Positions 8,257 to 16,591 of a stretch of DNA of 64,000 nucleotides are shown one piece after another. Numbering within the stretch: the stretch's first letter is position 1; each line of letters opens with the position of its first letter. A program made the translations under genes and the position numbers. Below the pieces are notes generated by a model. The model was not told where the DNA came from and made no database searches. It was given only the letters and a program-made list of their open reading frames with translations. The DNA is from Actinophytocola sp036378875 (GTDB taxonomy: Bacteria; Actinomycetota; Actinomycetes; Mycobacteriales; Pseudonocardiaceae). Where the stretch lies: contig NZ_DASUVO010000082.1 in the NCBI RefSeq assembly GCF_036378875.1, positions 1 through 64,000 of the forward strand, in the 5' to 3' direction.

Positions 8257-9840
8257 ATGGGACGCATCGCCACTTGGCGACGCGCGCTGGTCGTCGCGAC
8301 CGTCGCGGCGACGGTCACGCCGGTGATCCCGGCCGCGGCCGAGTCAGCTCAGGCGGCCTACGAGCCCGTCACCGGCTCCGGCTCGACGTGGAGCCAGAAC
8401 GCGCTCGACCAGTGGGTACAGGACGTCCGGAGCAGGGGCATGACGGTGTCCTACTCCGGTGTCGGCTCCTCGGCCGGTCGGCGGCAGTTCGCGGACGGCC
8501 AGAACGACTTCGGTGTCTCGGAGATCCCCTTCCAGGGCACCGACCGCGGCCAGCCGGACTCCTCGCCCAACCGCAAGTTCGCCTACATGCCGATCGTCGC
8601 CGGTGGCACGTCGTTCATGTACCAGCTGCGGGTCGGCGGCCAGATCCACCGCGGCCTTCGCCTGTCCGGCGAGACGATCGCGAAGATCTTCACCGGCGCC
8701 ATCCAGAACTGGAACGACCCGGCGATCACGCGGGACAACAACGGGAAGAGCTTCCCCAGCAAGCCGATCGTGCCGATCGTGCGTGGTGACGGCTCGGGCA
8801 CGAGCGCCCAGTTCACCCGCTGGCTGGACACCGAGTACCCCGGGATCTGGCGGCCCTACTGCGGTTGCACGGGCCTCACCTCGTACTACCCGGTGAACAA
8901 GGGCCGTGCGCCGCTGATGACCTCGCAGACCGGTTCGGACCGGGTCGCCGGCGCGGTCGCGGCCGCGGCGGGGGACGGCTCGATCACCTACGTCGAGTAC
9001 TCCTATGCCACGGCACGGAACTTCCCGGTGGCGAAGGTGCAGAACCGCGGCGGGTTCTACGTCGAGCCGACGCACTTCAACGTGGCGGTCGCGCTCACCA
9101 GGGCGCAGATCAACCAGAACCCGAACGACCAGAACTACCTCACCCAGATCCTGGACGGGGTGTACCGGCACGACGATCCGCGTGCGTACCCGCTGTCGTC
9201 CTACTCGTACGCGATCATCCCCGTGGTGGGCACCGGGGACTTCCGGATCACGGCGGGCAAGGGCCGCACGATGTCGGACTTCATGTACTACTTCCTGTGC
9301 CAGGGCCAGAGTGCGATGCCCTCGCTCGGTTACTCGCCCCTGCCGGCGAACCTGGTGCGTGCCGGGTTCGAACAGGTGAAGAAGATCCCGCACGCCACGA
9401 CCACGGACCAGGACGTCGCGAGCTGCGGCAACCCGACGTTCGACCCCGGCGACCTGAACAGCAACAAGCTGGTGCGTGAGGCGCCGCAACCGGCGCCGTG
9501 CGACAAGGTCGGGCAGGGTCCGTGCGGCGCGGAACAGACGAGTGCCGGCGCCGGTCCCGAGAACGGGGGTGGCGGCGACGCCGGCCCGGCGGCCGAGGAC
9601 CCGACGGGCGGCGACACCGCTGCGGCCGAGGTCGACCCGGAGACGGGCATGGTGGTCGGCGACGAGGCGGACGGCAGCGGGACCGATCTCGCGGGCAACC
9701 CGACCGAGCTCGCGGCGTACCGCTCGGAGGGGATCACCACCACGCTCGGCGTGCTGGTCGGTGTGCAACTGCTGCTCGTGCTGCTGGTGCCGCCGTTCGT
9801 GGCGCGTGCGGTGCGGCGGCGCCAGAATCGGGAGCAGTGA
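8257..9840 (+). CDS. pstS: Phosphate-binding protein PstS with C-terminal membrane anchor
   Basis: 527 residues, ATG 8257 behind AAGAGGGAGAAGG. The signal peptide is about 1-34. The PstS fold then shows VTGSGSTWSQNALDQW, SYSGVGSSAGRRQFADG, FGVSEIPF, ETIAKIFTGAIQNWNDPAI and RGDGSGTSAQFTRWL, which includes the phosphate-contact GSGT loop. After a Gly/Ala/Glu-rich linker (about 430-480) comes a single transmembrane helix (LGVLVGVQLLLVLLVPPFV) and RRRQNR, so it is held by a C-terminal helix rather than a lipobox. That is longer than ordinary PstS (about 370). The next gene starts one base after its stop. It delivers phosphate to PstCA. Confidence 0.88.
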   Translation: MGRIATWRRALVVATVAATVTPVIPAAAESAQAAYEPVTGSGSTWSQNALDQWVQDVRSRGMTVSYSGVGSSAGRRQFADGQNDFGVSEIPFQGTDRGQPDSSPNRKFAYMPIVAGGTSFMYQLRVGGQIHRGLRLSGETIAKIFTGAIQNWNDPAITRDNNGKSFPSKPIVPIVRGDGSGTSAQFTRWLDTEYPGIWRPYCGCTGLTSYYPVNKGRAPLMTSQTGSDRVAGAVAAAAGDGSITYVEYSYATARNFPVAKVQNRGGFYVEPTHFNVAVALTRAQINQNPNDQNYLTQILDGVYRHDDPRAYPLSSYSYAIIPVVGTGDFRITAGKGRTMSDFMYYFLCQGQSAMPSLGYSPLPANLVRAGFEQVKKIPHATTTDQDVASCGNPTFDPGDLNSNKLVREAPQPAPCDKVGQGPCGAEQTSAGAGPENGGGGDAGPAAEDPTGGDTAAAEVDPETGMVVGDEADGSGTDLAGNPTELAAYRSEGITTTLGVLVGVQLLLVLLVPPFVARAVRRRQNREQ

Positions 9841-9841
9841 G

Positions 9842-12628
9842 ATGTCACGGATCACCCGGCTCGGCCTGGCCGTGGTCATCGCGGCCCTGCCGGTGGTGTT
9901 GCCGGCGCCCACCGCGTCCGCGCAGGACGACTCGGCGGTCGAGCAGACCAAGGAGATCACCAACTACGGCAAGGACACCACGAGGAACGCGACGGTCCGG
10001 GTGAGCCGGACGGCCAACCTGTTCGACCGCCAGCAGGTTCGGGTCGACCTCGCGGGCTTCGAACCAACGTGGAACGCCAACAACACCGCGGTCAACGGCA
10101 CCCGGCTGCAGTACCCGGTCGTGGTGATGCAGTGCCGTGGCGTCGATCCCGACCCAACCACGTGTGCGAACGAGGAACGGCTCCAGTGGCAGGCCGGTTT
10201 CGATGTCAACGCGACGCCTTCGCAGCGCGCGGTGGCCGAGCGGCAGAGTCGGCCGGGCGACCCGAGCGTATACCCGGGTGCGGACCTCAACGAGCAGTAC
10301 GCGAACCTCTTCCGCGCCGAGCAGCTGCCGTTCGCCGCCGCGAACGGCACCTCGTACCTGTGGCGGTTGGAAACCCGGTCCGACGGCGTGCCGTTCATCG
10401 ACGAGCCGAACCTGAAGAGCTTCCCGCCGACCGACGTGACGAGCGAGGGCGCCGCCACGATCAACACCAGGAACATCCCGATCCGGCCGGACGGGACCAA
10501 CGCGTTCCTGTTCGAGGTCCGGCAGCGCGCCTCACAGTCGAGCCTGGGGTGCTCGGACACCCAGGCGTGCTCGATCGTGGTCGTACCCATCATGGACATG
10601 GCGTGCCTCGACGAGCTGTCGGAGGACAAGCCCCTGCCTGCCGAGGCCCTGAACTGCGGCAAGCCCGGCAGGGGACCGGCACCCGGCGAGTCCGGCGCGA
10701 CCGACGACGTCAACCCGTTCGCCGCCTCACAGCAGTGGCACGCCGAGTCCAACTGGCGCAACCGGTTCGTCGTCCCGATCTCGTTCGCGCCGGACCTGCA
10801 GTCCTGCGACGTGCGTGACTCCCGGCCCCCGCTCCCGGCGTACGGCTCGGAACTGGTGGCCGTGGCACAGGAACGGTGGGGCGCGGCCTACTGCACCGGA
10901 GCCCGCCGGGCCGACTACCTACCCGTGTACACGCAGGGCAGCGAGTACTTCGCGCGGCGGCAGCTCACCACCCAGCTCGGCGCCGCCTACCAGCAGAACG
11001 CCGTGTTCACGAGCCAACCGGTGACGGAGTCACCGCGACCCGTGGCACACGCGCCGACCGCGATCACCGGGTTCGCGGTGGCGTTCGTCGTCGACGACGG
11101 GAACGGCGCCCAGGTGCAGAACATGACGCTGTCGCCGCGGCTCCTGGCCAAGCTGATCACCCAGAGCTACAACCCGATCATCGTGCCGCCCGCCGCCCGG
11201 GACGGCAAGAAACCCTACGACGGCACACAGTCCATTCCGGACGCCGCCACCGCCGCCAGGTACTACGTGGCGCACCCGGCGTTGTTCAACAACCCGCAGA
11301 GCCTGTTCGCCGACCCGGAGTTCGCCGACCTCAACCCGGACTTCGCCCTGCGGAGCGGAACCGACGCTCTCGCGCCCCACCTGCGCAACACCATCAACCC
11401 GATGGTCTTCACGGTCGAGTCCGACATCATGATGGACATCACCCGGTACGTCACCGGCGACCCGGCCGCTCGTGCGTGGCTCGACGGGCAGCCGGACCCG
11501 TACGGCATGCGCGTCAACCCTGCCTGGCTGAACCTCGAGCCGACGCAGATCTACACGCTGCTGGACACCTGGGTGCGGCCGGCGATGCCACGCAAGGAAG
11601 GCTGGCTCGAGTCGAAGATCGGTGTCCTCACCGACCGGCAGTTCGTGTACGGCGGCGGCGACACCTGCGACGAGGTGCACGGGACCGAGTACCTGACCAA
11701 GGTCGCGAACGTGGCGAACGCGGCGAAGGCGACCGCACTGATGCTGTTGGACCGGCGCGGTTCGGCCACGCCGATCTGCACGCAGACCATCGCGCCGGTG
11801 CCGACGGGCCAGCAGGCGGCGGAGCCGCAGTTCCCCGGTGACGACGTCACCCAGGATGTGCGGTTCAACGAGACCAAGATCGCGCCGGTCGACTACGGCA
11901 AGCGGGCGCAGCTGGCGTTGACGACCGTGGCGCACGCCGCCCTGTACGGGCTGCCCACCGCGCGACTGGTCAACTCGGCCGGCCAGGCCATCGGTCCGGC
12001 GCCGGGCACCATGCGCAGCGCACTGCACGCGGCCACCGTCGACCCGGTGACCGGCACTGTCCAAATAGACCACACGCGGGTCGGCGCCGACGGCTATCCC
12101 GGCACGATGGTGGCGTACACGGCCGTGCCCACGTCGGGCCTCGACCTCGCGACCGCCGGGCGCTACGCCGACTTCATCGAGTTCATGGCCACCACCGGAC
12201 AGGTCCCTGGCCCGACGCTCGCCAACCTGCCGCCCGGCTACGACCCGCTGCCGCCTTCGTTGGTGCGGCAGGCGAAGGACGCGGCGGCGGCGGTGCGCGC
12301 ACAGCGTGGCGAGGTGCCCGCGGCACTGGACGACCCGGTCGGCGAGGACACGCCACCGGCTGTCGACCAGCAGGCGCCGGCCGCCAACCCGGGCAGCGGC
12401 CTCCCGGTCAACGCACAGAACGCCGACGACGCGAAGGACGCCGACCCGGAGCGGTTGGCGAAGACCGAGGACGCCAGCTCCTGGCTCGCACGCTGGTCGA
12501 TACCGCTGCTGATCGGCTTCGGCCTGCTCGCCGCGCTCGTCGCGTTCTGCGTCCAGGTCGGCGCGCGGCCCGACCACCCACTGCGTCGCGGGCTCGACGG
12601 CCTGCTGCGGGCGGTGGGCCGCCGATGA
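9842..12628 (+). CDS. Large secreted, membrane-anchored protein with distant PstS-like traits
   Basis: 928 residues, ATG 9842. A signal peptide ending TASAQ covers about 1-27. The ectodomain of about 840 residues is rich in Asn/Gln/Pro and has conserved cysteines (VVMQCRGVDPDPTTC, CSDTQAC, CNxGKPG, GDTCDEVHG). The middle has ITGFAVAFVVDDGNG then LSPRLLAKLITQSYNP, which resembles the 'F-A-V-D ... L-s-x-x-L-a-k-I-f' sequence of PstS. A Pro/Ala linker leads to one transmembrane helix (SIPLLIGFGLLAALVAFCV). It overlaps pseudo-sortase 2 by four bases. No enzymatic motif is visible. A surface receptor or adaptor for the neighbouring transporter is the best guess. Confidence 0.7.
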   Translation: MSRITRLGLAVVIAALPVVLPAPTASAQDDSAVEQTKEITNYGKDTTRNATVRVSRTANLFDRQQVRVDLAGFEPTWNANNTAVNGTRLQYPVVVMQCRGVDPDPTTCANEERLQWQAGFDVNATPSQRAVAERQSRPGDPSVYPGADLNEQYANLFRAEQLPFAAANGTSYLWRLETRSDGVPFIDEPNLKSFPPTDVTSEGAATINTRNIPIRPDGTNAFLFEVRQRASQSSLGCSDTQACSIVVVPIMDMACLDELSEDKPLPAEALNCGKPGRGPAPGESGATDDVNPFAASQQWHAESNWRNRFVVPISFAPDLQSCDVRDSRPPLPAYGSELVAVAQERWGAAYCTGARRADYLPVYTQGSEYFARRQLTTQLGAAYQQNAVFTSQPVTESPRPVAHAPTAITGFAVAFVVDDGNGAQVQNMTLSPRLLAKLITQSYNPIIVPPAARDGKKPYDGTQSIPDAATAARYYVAHPALFNNPQSLFADPEFADLNPDFALRSGTDALAPHLRNTINPMVFTVESDIMMDITRYVTGDPAARAWLDGQPDPYGMRVNPAWLNLEPTQIYTLLDTWVRPAMPRKEGWLESKIGVLTDRQFVYGGGDTCDEVHGTEYLTKVANVANAAKATALMLLDRRGSATPICTQTIAPVPTGQQAAEPQFPGDDVTQDVRFNETKIAPVDYGKRAQLALTTVAHAALYGLPTARLVNSAGQAIGPAPGTMRSALHAATVDPVTGTVQIDHTRVGADGYPGTMVAYTAVPTSGLDLATAGRYADFIEFMATTGQVPGPTLANLPPGYDPLPPSLVRQAKDAAAAVRAQRGEVPAALDDPVGEDTPPAVDQQAPAANPGSGLPVNAQNADDAKDADPERLAKTEDASSWLARWSIPLLIGFGLLAALVAFCVQVGARPDHPLRRGLDGLLRAVGRR

Positions 12629-13593
12629 CGCTGCAGCTGACGCCGGTGGCCGAGCAGCAGGAGGTCCTGCCGGCGCCACCACCGCCGCGGCCGACGCCGT
12701 TCCGGGCCAGGGTGGCGACGCGGGCGTTGTCGTTGCTGGCGGTCGGCGTCCTCGGCTTCGTCGGGTACCTGGTCCTGCTGAGCCCGCTGGAACAGAGCGC
12801 GAACCAGGACGTGCTGTACTCGCAGGTGCGCGGCCCGCTCGCGGAGGGAGTTCCGCCGTACGCCGGCCGCGCGGAGGACGCGGACGGCGCGGTCGTGCGT
12901 GAGGTGCCCCCGATCTACGACGACGGGGAGGACAGCGCGATCCCCGCGGGCGCACCGATCGCGGTACTGGAGATCCCGGCGATCGGCCTGCGGCAGGTCG
13001 TGGTCGAGGGCACCAGCTCCGGCGATCTGGCTGCCGGTCCCGGCCACCGCCGCGACACACCCCTGCCGGGGCAGGAGGGCGTGTCGCTGATCTACGGTCG
13101 TGCCACCACGTTCGGTGGTCCGTTCGCGGACCTGACGACCCTCCGGCGCGGCCAGGAGCTGACCGTGGTCACGTTCCAGGGCGAGTTCACCTACCGCGTG
13201 GAGGGCGTGCGCCACGCGGGTGATCGACGCCCGTCCATGAAGCCCGTCCAGAACGGCGGCAGCCGCCTCACGCTGGTCACCGCGGAGGGCGACAACCCGT
13301 TGCAGCCCAACCGACTCGTGTTCGTCGACGCGTTGCTGCGCGGCGACCCGCAACCGGCCGCGAGCCGCCCGCGACTGATTCCCAAACAAGAGCGGTCGCT
13401 GGCCTCCGACCTGCCCGCGTTGCTGCCGCTGGTGCTGTGGATGCAGGTACTCGTCCTGGTCGCCGTCGCGCTCGCGTGGGCGCGGATCCGTTGGGGCCGC
13501 TGGGAAACCCACCTCGTCGGGCTGCCGCTGGCGCTCGCGGTGCTGTGGCAGGTGTACGAGACGGGCGCGCGCCTGCTCCCGAACCTGACCTGA
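12625..13593 (+). CDS. Class E sortase-like protein lacking catalytic His and Cys (pseudo-sortase 2)
   Basis: 322 residues, ATG 12625 overlapping the upstream stop. It is a paralogue of the protein at 1916-2836 with the same plan: cytoplasmic Pro-rich tail, helix at about 34-53, sortase domain, C-terminal helix (LLPLVLWMQVLVLVAVALAWARI) and a PNLT end. LEIPAIGL (115-122), GPGHRRDT and LPGQEGV are kept. The catalytic His position is Arg159 (YGRATTFGG) and the Cys position is Ala220 (LTLVTAEG), while the Arg (PNRLVF, 230) is retained. Identical loss in two diverged copies argues that these are maintained non-catalytic proteins. They flank opposite ends of the Pst operon. Confidence 0.75.
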   Translation: MTLQLTPVAEQQEVLPAPPPPRPTPFRARVATRALSLLAVGVLGFVGYLVLLSPLEQSANQDVLYSQVRGPLAEGVPPYAGRAEDADGAVVREVPPIYDDGEDSAIPAGAPIAVLEIPAIGLRQVVVEGTSSGDLAAGPGHRRDTPLPGQEGVSLIYGRATTFGGPFADLTTLRRGQELTVVTFQGEFTYRVEGVRHAGDRRPSMKPVQNGGSRLTLVTAEGDNPLQPNRLVFVDALLRGDPQPAASRPRLIPKQERSLASDLPALLPLVLWMQVLVLVAVALAWARIRWGRWETHLVGLPLALAVLWQVYETGARLLPNLT

Positions 13594-13606
13594 ACAGTCG
13601 CCAAAC
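13574..13606 (-). promoter_or_regulatory. Candidate Pho box before the beta-helix gene
   Basis: On the minus strand, three contiguous 11-nt units begin GTTTGGC, GTTCAGG and GTTCGGG. Part lies in the 3' end of the pseudo-sortase 2 gene. It sits about 140 bases before ATG 13743, and the orientation matches the 3655 site. Inferred from pattern. Confidence 0.4.
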
Positions 13607-13742
13607 ACGCGCGTAAGCGTGGATCACGTGCCGGACATGTCTCCTCAACCGTCAGTTCCGCGGCAGTTGTCCCGTGCCGACGGTCGGACGTGAAGGATTC
13701 TCGCGGGGGCTTTCCCTGATAGGGCAACAGAAAGTTGGTGAC

Positions 13743-14513
13743 ATGACCAGGAATCGGAACGTGGCACGGGCGGTTCTCACGACGGGTCTCGCGGTCGGCG
13801 CATCGCTCGCGATGGCGTTACCGGCGCAGGCGCACGGCACGAGACAGGTCACCTGCAACGGAACGATCGGCGCGACCACCGTCGGCAACGTCGTCGTCGC
13901 GGACGGCACCGCCTGCGTGCTGGACGGCACGAAGGTGAAGGGCGGCATCACGGTCGGCGTTGGCGCCGCGCTGGACCTGTCGAACGCCACCGTCTACAAG
14001 AGCGTGACCGCCACCGGCAGCGGCCGCGTGAGCGCGGCGGACAGCATCGTGTACGGCGGTGTCGGCACCACCGGCACGGGCATCGTCCGGCTCGTCGACT
14101 CCGGTGTCGTCGGCGACGTGACGGTGCAGGGGGAGACCACCACCTTCACCGCCAGCGGTGGCGGCGTTGGCGGCGGCCTCAGCGGTACCACGGTCAGCCG
14201 CTTCGACGTCTCCGGCGTTCACGTGGGCGGCTCGCTGGCCGTGAACGAGGCGTTCAGCGGCGCCAACCTGTGCGGGAACCAGGTGTACGGCGGCGTGAAG
14301 GCCGTCAACAGCGGCGGCGCCGTGCTCGTCGGCGGCTCGGCCTCCTGCGCCGGCAACGAGGTTCGCGGCAGCGTCGTGGTGGACGGTAACGCCGCGTACG
14401 TCGCCATCGCGGGCAACACCGTCCGGCGCGACCTGAGCTGCACCGGCAACGACCCGGCGCCGGAAGTCGGCACGAACAAGGTGAAGGGCGCGAGAATCGG
14501 CCAGTGCGCCTGA
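13743..14513 (+). CDS. Secreted repeat protein, probable right-handed beta-helix
   Basis: 256 residues from ATG 13743, with signal peptide 1-33 (ends ALPAQAH). The rest is built of short turns with alternating Gly and Val/Ile (GTIGATTVGNVVV, DGTKVKGGITVGVG, NATVYKSVTATGSG, DGNAAYVAIAGNTV), the spacing of a beta-helix or bactofilin-like solenoid, with a few cysteine pairs that could form disulfides. There is no anchor. It is the last gene before a strong bidirectional terminator and has its own upstream gap with a Pho-box-like array. Role unknown; many actinomycetes secrete similar small proteins of unknown function. Confidence 0.7.
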   Translation: MTRNRNVARAVLTTGLAVGASLAMALPAQAHGTRQVTCNGTIGATTVGNVVVADGTACVLDGTKVKGGITVGVGAALDLSNATVYKSVTATGSGRVSAADSIVYGGVGTTGTGIVRLVDSGVVGDVTVQGETTTFTASGGGVGGGLSGTTVSRFDVSGVHVGGSLAVNEAFSGANLCGNQVYGGVKAVNSGGAVLVGGSASCAGNEVRGSVVVDGNAAYVAIAGNTVRRDLSCTGNDPAPEVGTNKVKGARIGQCA

Positions 14514-14525
14514 TACACAAAGAGA

Positions 14526-14559
14526 ACGGGGCCGGGAGGATGCAGCCTCCCGGCCCCGT
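14526..14559. terminator. Bidirectional intrinsic terminator
   Basis: A perfect 14-bp stem, ACGGGGCCGGGAGG with its complement, encloses the loop ATGCAG. It lies between the convergent beta-helix gene (stop 14513) and the PstS-like gene on the minus strand (stop 14578). T-rich sequence is absent, as is usual for high-GC actinomycete terminators. Confidence 0.9.
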
Positions 14560-14577
14560 CCTTGTGAGACGGACGGA

Positions 14578-15585
14578 TCAGAGCAGCGCGCCGCAGTTGC
14601 TCGCGACACCGAAGCCCTGGCGGGCGATGCCGCTGGTGGCGTACCGGTTGCAGAAGAAGCCGCCCGCGCCGAAGATCGCCGGCAGGGGCGAGCCCGCGCG
14701 GTCGAAGTCGGCCTTGCGCACCACGTTGTAGACGGTCCGCGAGGTGAAGAAGACACCCGTCGTGGCGGAGGTCGCTGCGATGTCCACGGTCGCGCTCGGC
14801 GGGTTGGCCGGGCTCGGCGGGTTGTTCACGAAACGAGCGGTGGAGAACGGCGCCAGCGCGAGCGGGTTGCCGGCGACCGGGGACGCGTCGTGCTCCTGCA
14901 CGGTCTGGTCGACACAGGTACCGATCTCGTTCTCCGCCACCCCGATCTGGCTGAGGAAGAACGAGCGGGTGCCCGAACCGGCCTGCGGCAGCTTCGGTGC
15001 GAAGCCACGCGTGTCCGTGCAGCGGTAGATGGCCGCGAGCTCAGCGGTGTCGAGGTTGCGGATGTCGGCGGTGGCCGCCTTGTCCACCACGTAGCTCAGG
15101 CCGTCGGTGAGCGCCGGGATGAAGTACAGGTTCTGCTCCGCCACGTTCGAACCGCGGAAGCGGGACGACCGCGCGAAGTCGAGCGAGGTGTTGTTGATCA
15201 GCGCGGTGATGCCGGCCGAGGAGCCGTTCGGGCGGGCGATCGTGGCCTCGTCACCCGAGCCGGCCACCTGGTCCGGGTCGCGGACGACGATCTGGTCACC
15301 GGTCACCGGGCTGGCCTCGGTGCCCGGCTTGAAGGCGTTGAACGACGCGACGCGGACGGCCGGGTTCGACGACGACTGGGCCTGGGAAGCGGTGTTGATG
15401 ACGTACTGCGTGGTGTCCGAGCCCGTGCCGACCACGTCGGTGGCGTCCGGCACGAACCCGGGCAGGGAAGCGCCCTGGTTGTTGAGGTTGGGGTCGGCCG
15501 CGGCCGTACCGCCAAGAACCAGGCTCAGGATGGCCGACGCGCCGACGAACACGGCGACGGCACCCTTGCGCAGGGTGGAACGCAT
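14578..15585 (-). CDS. PstS-like secreted substrate-binding protein
   Basis: 335 residues, ATG 15585 behind AAGGAGAA. The signal peptide ends at GTAAA (about 30). The sequence VVGTGSDTTQYVINTAS, PNGSSAGI, LDFARSSR, LTDGLSYVVDKAA, LDTAELAAIYRC and AGSGTRSFFLSQIG follows the order of PstS motifs, with a GSGTR loop for the anion. The protein lacks any membrane anchor or lipobox, so it would be released or wall-bound. It is transcribed away from the surface protein/pstB2 pair. It may be a scavenger of phosphate or of a related oxyanion or phosphoester. Confidence 0.75.
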   Translation of the reverse strand: MRSTLRKGAVAVFVGASAILSLVLGGTAAADPNLNNQGASLPGFVPDATDVVGTGSDTTQYVINTASQAQSSSNPAVRVASFNAFKPGTEASPVTGDQIVVRDPDQVAGSGDEATIARPNGSSAGITALINNTSLDFARSSRFRGSNVAEQNLYFIPALTDGLSYVVDKAATADIRNLDTAELAAIYRCTDTRGFAPKLPQAGSGTRSFFLSQIGVAENEIGTCVDQTVQEHDASPVAGNPLALAPFSTARFVNNPPSPANPPSATVDIAATSATTGVFFTSRTVYNVVRKADFDRAGSPLPAIFGAGGFFCNRYATSGIARQGFGVASNCGALL

Positions 15586-15747
15586 CTACATTCTCCTTGT
15601 GGGTCAAGGACTTCCACTGCCCCGGTCGGGGCATCCACCAACCTTGTCCTTGCCAACGACGCACTCAACGCGAGGCAGCGAGCGGGACACGGCGATCAGT
15701 TGAACGAGGCTCAAAGCCGTCAACACTCCGTGTCCAGAGAACCTGCC

Positions 15748-15780
15748 GTTCACCCCGTCGCCCGGCGATGTTCGCCCGGG
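15748..15780 (+). promoter_or_regulatory. Candidate Pho box in the divergent gap
   Basis: GTTCACC at 15748 and GTTCGCC at 15770 are exactly 22 bases apart with a degenerate unit between. They lie 47 bases before the GTG of the LAKTG protein, in the gap shared with the PstS-like gene on the other strand. Regulation by PhoP of one or both genes is inferred. Confidence 0.5.
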
Positions 15781-15826
15781 ACAACGACAGTCGCACCTGC
15801 CACGAACCAGCAGGAGGAGATCGCCA

Positions 15827-16591
15827 GTGCACGCCGAGCAGCCACCGCCACAGACCGGTAGAACCTCCTGGCGCGGCAAGGCTCTCGCGGTGGTGCTGGC
15901 GGCGTTCCTGATGGTGCTCGCCACGCTCGCGATCGCCACCGGCCACCCGACGCGGGCGAGCGCGCAGGCCCAGGTCATCGCCACGCTGACCGGGACGTGT
16001 GCCGGCGGCCAGGCCACGTTCCGCGTCTCCATGGCCAATCCCAAGTCGGGCGCGTTCAACTTCGCCTTCCACCTCGCATCCACGGCGGACCCGCTGCAGG
16101 GCGTGCAGGAGGGCGAGGGCAGCGTCGCGGCCGGTGGCACCTTCACCCACGACTTCACCCCGGTCGACCCCGGCACCAGCACGAGCTGGCGCGCGGTCTT
16201 CTTCGACGCGGACGCCGGGTTCTCGATGGTGGGCGAGTCCAACGCGGTGAACCCGTGCCTGACCACCACGACGACCACGACCACCACCACGACGTCCGCG
16301 GCCACGACGACGACCACCACGACGACGAGGCCGACCACCTCCACCACGACGACCAGCGGGACCGCACCGACCAGCACCACGACGAGCGACTTCGCGTTGC
16401 CCACCACGACGACGACCACCACCGGTGCGGTCACACCCGCAGCGTCCAGCACCAACGGCGGCGGCCTCGCCAAGACGGGCGTCGCGGTCCTCGTGCTCGT
16501 CGGCGCAGGCGCCGTGCTGTTGTTCAACGGCATTGGCCTCACCCGGATGACCCGCCGCGGCTGGGCCACCAGGGACGACGACCAGTCATGA
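15827..16591 (+). CDS. Thr-rich surface protein with LAKTG sorting signal
   Basis: 254 residues, GTG 15827 behind AGGAGGAG. The N-terminal export signal has an extended basic region (WRGKALAVVLAAFLMVLATLAI). A domain of about 100 residues (TLTGTCAGGQATFRVSMANP...) with two cysteines is followed by a Thr stalk (acc/acg repeats, 16262-16440), then LAKTG, a hydrophobic helix and RMTRRGW. This is the third gene of this design in the locus and its tail is the best LAxTG class E signal. It overlaps pstB2 at ATGA, so the surface protein and ATPase are translationally coupled, which is odd for proteins in different compartments. Confidence 0.75.
   Translation: MHAEQPPPQTGRTSWRGKALAVVLAAFLMVLATLAIATGHPTRASAQAQVIATLTGTCAGGQATFRVSMANPKSGAFNFAFHLASTADPLQGVQEGEGSVAAGGTFTHDFTPVDPGTSTSWRAVFFDADAGFSMVGESNAVNPCLTTTTTTTTTTTSAATTTTTTTTRPTTSTTTTSGTAPTSTTTSDFALPTTTTTTTGAVTPAASSTNGGGLAKTGVAVLVLVGAGAVLLFNGIGLTRMTRRGWATRDDDQS

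Noticed and set aside
9476..9841. N-terminal extension of the 928-residue protein
   Set aside because: It lies within the pstS gene in another frame; the signal peptide begins at ATG 9842.
14744..15861. Plus-strand open frames opposite the PstS-like gene
   Set aside because: Arg/Gly/Val-rich antisense shadows of the minus-strand gene, without ribosome sites.
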